DNA of 6,544 nt from Tardiphaga sp. (GTDB taxonomy: Bacteria; Pseudomonadota; Alphaproteobacteria; Rhizobiales; Xanthobacteraceae). The position numbers and the translations under genes are program-made. The stretch spans positions 1 through 6,544 of the forward strand of contig JAQGJY010000118.1 of NCBI GenBank assembly GCA_028290325.1, written 5' to 3'. Numbering within the stretch: position 1 is the stretch's first letter; each line of letters starts with the position of its first letter. The notes beneath the pieces were generated by a model. It saw only the letters and a program-made list of their open reading frames with translations, was not told the origin of the DNA and searched no databases. Shown here one piece after another: positions 3,474 through 6,544 of this stretch.

Positions 3474-6400
3474 ATGACAACTGCCGACCCTCAACAGCGT
3501 GGCGTGAGTGATGCCCGGCTGGCCGTCCATGCGACGAGCCATCTGCCGGCATGGCTATGGTCGCCGGACGGCGCCCGCATCCTGTGGGCCAACCCGGTCG
3601 GCGCGGCCTTGTTCGGCGCGCGACATGGACCGGACCTCGCGGCGAAGCCGTTGGGGCCCGCCGATGCGCGCCGCCGCCAGATCGCGCAGCTGGCGCGACG
3701 CCTGCGGCCCGATGGCGGCGTTCGCCTTGAACGCTTGCGCGGTTTCGGCGCGCCGCTCGGGCGGCTGCTCGCCTGCGCCTGTTCGCGGATCGATTTCACC
3801 GATGGTCAGACCGGCATTCTGGTCGTGGCGGCCGAGCCGGTCGGCCGCCCGATGCCGCTGCTCGAGCGCTTGCAGCACCTCGTCGAAGGCGTCGATACGC
3901 CGATCGCGGCATTCGGGCGTGACGGACTGTTCGTCAGCGCCAACGATGCCGCGCGCACATTGATGGCCTTTCGCACGTTGTCGGAGGCCGGCCTCGAGGC
4001 CGCGCGCAACGGCGCCTTGAGGGATGGCCGTGTCGAGATGCCGATCGGGATCGGTCAAATCGTCTTGCAGCGCGTCGGCAGCGGCGCGGATGTCGGGCTG
4101 GTCGCCTTGTTTGCGCCGGGCCAGCTGCCACCGCCGCCGAAGCGGCGCGCAGAGCAAGAGCCTGTCGTCGCGACACCGGCCGAGCCGATTGCCAGTGTCG
4201 CGGACCTGCCCGAGCCGCGGCAGGTCTTTGTCGATGCCTTCGCGCAAGATGTCGAAGCCGATCTCGAACCTGACCTCGAACCGGTCGCTGAACCCGCCGC
4301 CGAACCGCAAGACCATCCGCGACCGACCTTCGAGGAATCGAGCGAGCCGCAAAGCTACACTGACGCCGCGGATGAAAGCGGCGATCTTGTCGTCGAGCCG
4401 TTCGCCGATGCCGTGCCCGAGCCCGAACCTGACGAAACGACACGCCCGGAGACAGCGCCTATCGAACCCGCGCCGGCTCCGACGGTGTCTGACGATCAGA
4501 GCACCGCGATCGCGTCATTCCTGAGGGACGCGCCGGCCGAAACCGGGCCACGTGACGACAGGGATGACGTCGGCGTCGAAGATGCGGCGGTCGAGAGTTT
4601 CCGCGTCGAAGCTGAACCCGATGCGCACAAGCCCGACCAGGCAACGCCGTGCGATCAGGCGCCGGCGCAACGTGACGCGCTGGCGCCGGCCCCGACGCCG
4701 CGACGCAATCCGCTGCGGTTCACTTGGGCGATTGACGACGCCGGCCGCTTCACCTTGCGGTCGGACGATTTCATTCGGCTGATCGGGCCCAACATGGCGG
4801 CGCGTTTCGGCCGCCCCTGGCCTGATGTCGCGGACGATCTGAAACTCGATCCCGATCATCGCTTGGCGACGGCGCTGACGTCGCAGACCACATGGAGCGG
4901 CGTGCAACTGAACTGGCCGGTGGACCCGCCGGCCGAGTCGCTGGCCGTCGAAATGGCCGGGTTGCCGGTGTTTAATGCGGACGGTGAATTCACTGGCTAT
5001 CGCGGCTTCGGCGTGGCGCGAGACCTCGACGCGCTCGGCCGCCTCGACGCGATCCGCGACGCCGTCCGCGACCCAATCCGCCACGACGATGCGCCCGTCG
5101 GCGATCAGCAGGTCGAAGACAGCGCGCCGCCTCGCTCGCTGTCGGCGCAAGCCAATCCGCATCACGATCAAACCATGACCGAAGACCCCGCCGACGCCAT
5201 CGCGCCGACTCCTTCTTCTCCGATAGAGCCAATGCCCGTGAAAACCTCCGACCTCGTCGCGCCGCAGAACGTCGTTCCAATCCGGCCGCTCGTTGATCCG
5301 TTCGCAGCCGCTTTGACACCGGTTGAAAACAGCGCCTTCAACGAACTGGCGCGGCGACTGTCCGAACGGCTCGACAACGACGACGTCGGATTCGCCGAGA
5401 CGTCCTCGACGCAATCGACAGAACTCGCCGAGACGGCAACGCCGCTCGCGCGATCGCAAGACGCCGACGACTGGCTGTCACGTCCGCCGACATTGGCGCA
5501 GGGCACGACGTCGCGCGATCGTCCGCTGCTCGATCTGATGCCGGCCGGCATTCTGGTCTATCGGCTGGATCGATTGCTGTACGCCAACCCCGCGTTTCTC
5601 GCCCGCACCGGCCATGCCGATCTCGCCGCGCTGGAAGCCGCCGGCGGTCTCGATTCGCTCTATATCGAGCCGGGCGTCTCAACCGACAGCAGCAGCGCGG
5701 GCACCGGCACGCGTGTCACCATCGCGGCGAAAGCCGATCAGCCGCCGGCCGCCGCCGATTTGTCGTCGATTTCGTGGGACGGTGAACCGGCGCTGGCGCT
5801 GATCTTTGCGCTTGCGCCGGCCGAGTCGGCGATGCCGCACGTCATCGACGACGTCGCGCCCACCGTTCCGCCGCTGCCGGTGCCTGGCCAGGCCAGCGCG
5901 GAGGACCTCGCCGCCATCCTCGATACCGCCGCCGAAGGCATCGTGATGTTCGACATGTCCGGGCGGATTCATTCCTGCAACCGCAGCGCCGAGGCGTTGT
6001 TCGGCCGCGATGGCGACACGCTGACCGCAAGCGTGCTGGTCGATCTGTTCGCGCCGGAGAGCCAGCGTGACGTGCGGGACTATTTCGACGCCGTCGTCCG
6101 CGCTGACACCTCCAATCTGCACGGCCGCGAGGTGCTCGGCCGCGTCCCGTCCGGCGGGCTGCTGCCGCTCGCGATCACGTTGGGTCGCACGACACCGGAT
6201 GGGCCGAATTTCTTCGCGATCTTTCGCGATCAATCACAGGCCCGCAAGATCGTCAGCGAATTGCTCGCAGCGCGCAAGCAAGCGGATCGCTTCGTCAGCG
6301 CCAAGGCTGATGTGCTGGCGCGGATCAGCCATGAAATCCGAACGCCGCTCAACGCCATCATCGGTTTTTCAGACGTCATGATCAGCGAACGGTTCGGGCC

Positions 6401-6544
6401 GCTCGGCAATCCGCGCTACGGCGATTACATGAAGGATATCCGCGCCTGCGGCGAGCGCGTCATCGCGATCATCGACGATATGCTCAACCTCGCGAAAATC
6501 GAAACCGGCGACCTCGATCTCGCATTCGCCAGCCAGAACCTCAA
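3474..6544 (+). CDS. Multi-PAS sensor histidine kinase, PdhS/PleC/DivJ-like, 3' end missing
   Basis: One frame is open from 3474 to the right edge (1023 codons), ending inside the kinase core. PAS-like segments lie at about residues 20-125 (LPAWLWSPDGARILWANP), 127-215 (weak), 412-525 (LRFTWAIDDAGRFTL), 681-785 (LLDLMPAGILVYRLD) and 808-925 (AAILDTAAEGIVMFDMSGRI). Two disordered Asp/Glu/Pro/Ala-rich linkers occupy about 218-409 and 526-680. The HisKA dimerisation domain follows, with the H-box ISHEIRTPLNAIIGF. His953 is the expected autophosphorylation site. The ERFGPLGNPRYGDYMKDI stretch is typical of the alphaproteobacterial PdhS/PleC/DivJ group, which controls the single-domain regulator DivK and thereby CtrA activity and cell polarity. 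No membrane segment or signal peptide is visible, so it is probably cytoplasmic, as PdhS is. ATG 3474 has GGA five bases upstream. An in-frame ATG at 3468 is an alternative. Neither ribosome-binding site is strong. The ATPase domain is beyond the window, and assignment to one paralogue is uncertain. Confidence 0.92.
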   Translation, partial: MTTADPQQRGVSDARLAVHATSHLPAWLWSPDGARILWANPVGAALFGARHGPDLAAKPLGPADARRRQIAQLARRLRPDGGVRLERLRGFGAPLGRLLACACSRIDFTDGQTGILVVAAEPVGRPMPLLERLQHLVEGVDTPIAAFGRDGLFVSANDAARTLMAFRTLSEAGLEAARNGALRDGRVEMPIGIGQIVLQRVGSGADVGLVALFAPGQLPPPPKRRAEQEPVVATPAEPIASVADLPEPRQVFVDAFAQDVEADLEPDLEPVAEPAAEPQDHPRPTFEESSEPQSYTDAADESGDLVVEPFADAVPEPEPDETTRPETAPIEPAPAPTVSDDQSTAIASFLRDAPAETGPRDDRDDVGVEDAAVESFRVEAEPDAHKPDQATPCDQAPAQRDALAPAPTPRRNPLRFTWAIDDAGRFTLRSDDFIRLIGPNMAARFGRPWPDVADDLKLDPDHRLATALTSQTTWSGVQLNWPVDPPAESLAVEMAGLPVFNADGEFTGYRGFGVARDLDALGRLDAIRDAVRDPIRHDDAPVGDQQVEDSAPPRSLSAQANPHHDQTMTEDPADAIAPTPSSPIEPMPVKTSDLVAPQNVVPIRPLVDPFAAALTPVENSAFNELARRLSERLDNDDVGFAETSSTQSTELAETATPLARSQDADDWLSRPPTLAQGTTSRDRPLLDLMPAGILVYRLDRLLYANPAFLARTGHADLAALEAAGGLDSLYIEPGVSTDSSSAGTGTRVTIAAKADQPPAAADLSSISWDGEPALALIFALAPAESAMPHVIDDVAPTVPPLPVPGQASAEDLAAILDTAAEGIVMFDMSGRIHSCNRSAEALFGRDGDTLTASVLVDLFAPESQRDVRDYFDAVVRADTSNLHGREVLGRVPSGGLLPLAITLGRTTPDGPNFFAIFRDQSQARKIVSELLAARKQADRFVSAKADVLARISHEIRTPLNAIIGFSDVMISERFGPLGNPRYGDYMKDIRACGERVIAIIDDMLNLAKIETGDLDLAFASQNL

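Noticed and set aside
3555..4352. Minus-strand open frame of 265 codons antisense to the kinase
   Set aside because: It is a mirror of G+C-biased codons in the kinase linker region, Arg-rich with no motif. The plus-strand frame shows PAS and HisKA signatures and is continuous.
4515..5459. Minus-strand open frame of 314 codons antisense to the kinase
   Set aside because: Same reason: it is highly Arg-rich with no motif, and it overlaps a continuous kinase frame.

Overview
This window looks like chromosomal DNA of an alphaproteobacterium of the order Hyphomicrobiales, most likely the Bradyrhizobium/Rhodopseudomonas/Afipia group. The signs are high G+C, a tRNA-His of the type that lacks the extra 5' guanosine (G-1), a branched-chain-amino-acid-type binding protein common in that group, two phasin-family proteins, and a very long multi-PAS histidine kinase of the PdhS/PleC/DivJ kind. 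This placement rests on recognising families, not on a search.

Layout. Bases 1-110 hold the first 36 codons of a small minus-strand gene that runs off the left edge. Bases 183-1376 (minus) encode a secreted type-1 periplasmic binding protein of an ABC importer. No permease or ATPase gene is visible beside it. Bases 1380-1723 hold no convincing gene. tRNA-His follows (1724-1800, minus), with a plausible promoter and a perfect leader hairpin. Next come two tandem minus-strand phasin genes (1997-2428 and 2745-3149). The downstream one has its own candidate promoter, a perfect 10-bp inverted repeat over the -35 box, and a textbook intrinsic terminator. After a 324-bp divergent spacer, one plus-strand frame stays open from 3474 to the right edge. 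It encodes at least 1023 residues of a soluble histidine kinase with four PAS-like segments, two long acidic/proline-rich linkers and the phospho-acceptor histidine at residue 953. The ATPase domain lies beyond the window.

How the parts work together. The phasin pair belongs to polyhydroxyalkanoate (PHA) granule biology. The inverted repeat upstream of the first phasin has the TGC-N3-GCA core expected of the PHA-responsive repressor PhaR. The kinase probably belongs to the cell-cycle/polarity phosphorelay (DivK-CckA-CtrA), and a near-consensus CtrA box lies 92 bp before its start. The binding protein and the left-edge gene may be co-transcribed. I see no mobile element, CRISPR array or defence system. 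The most notable signals are regulatory: the phasin operator, the CtrA-like box, and the tRNA-His with its leader hairpin.
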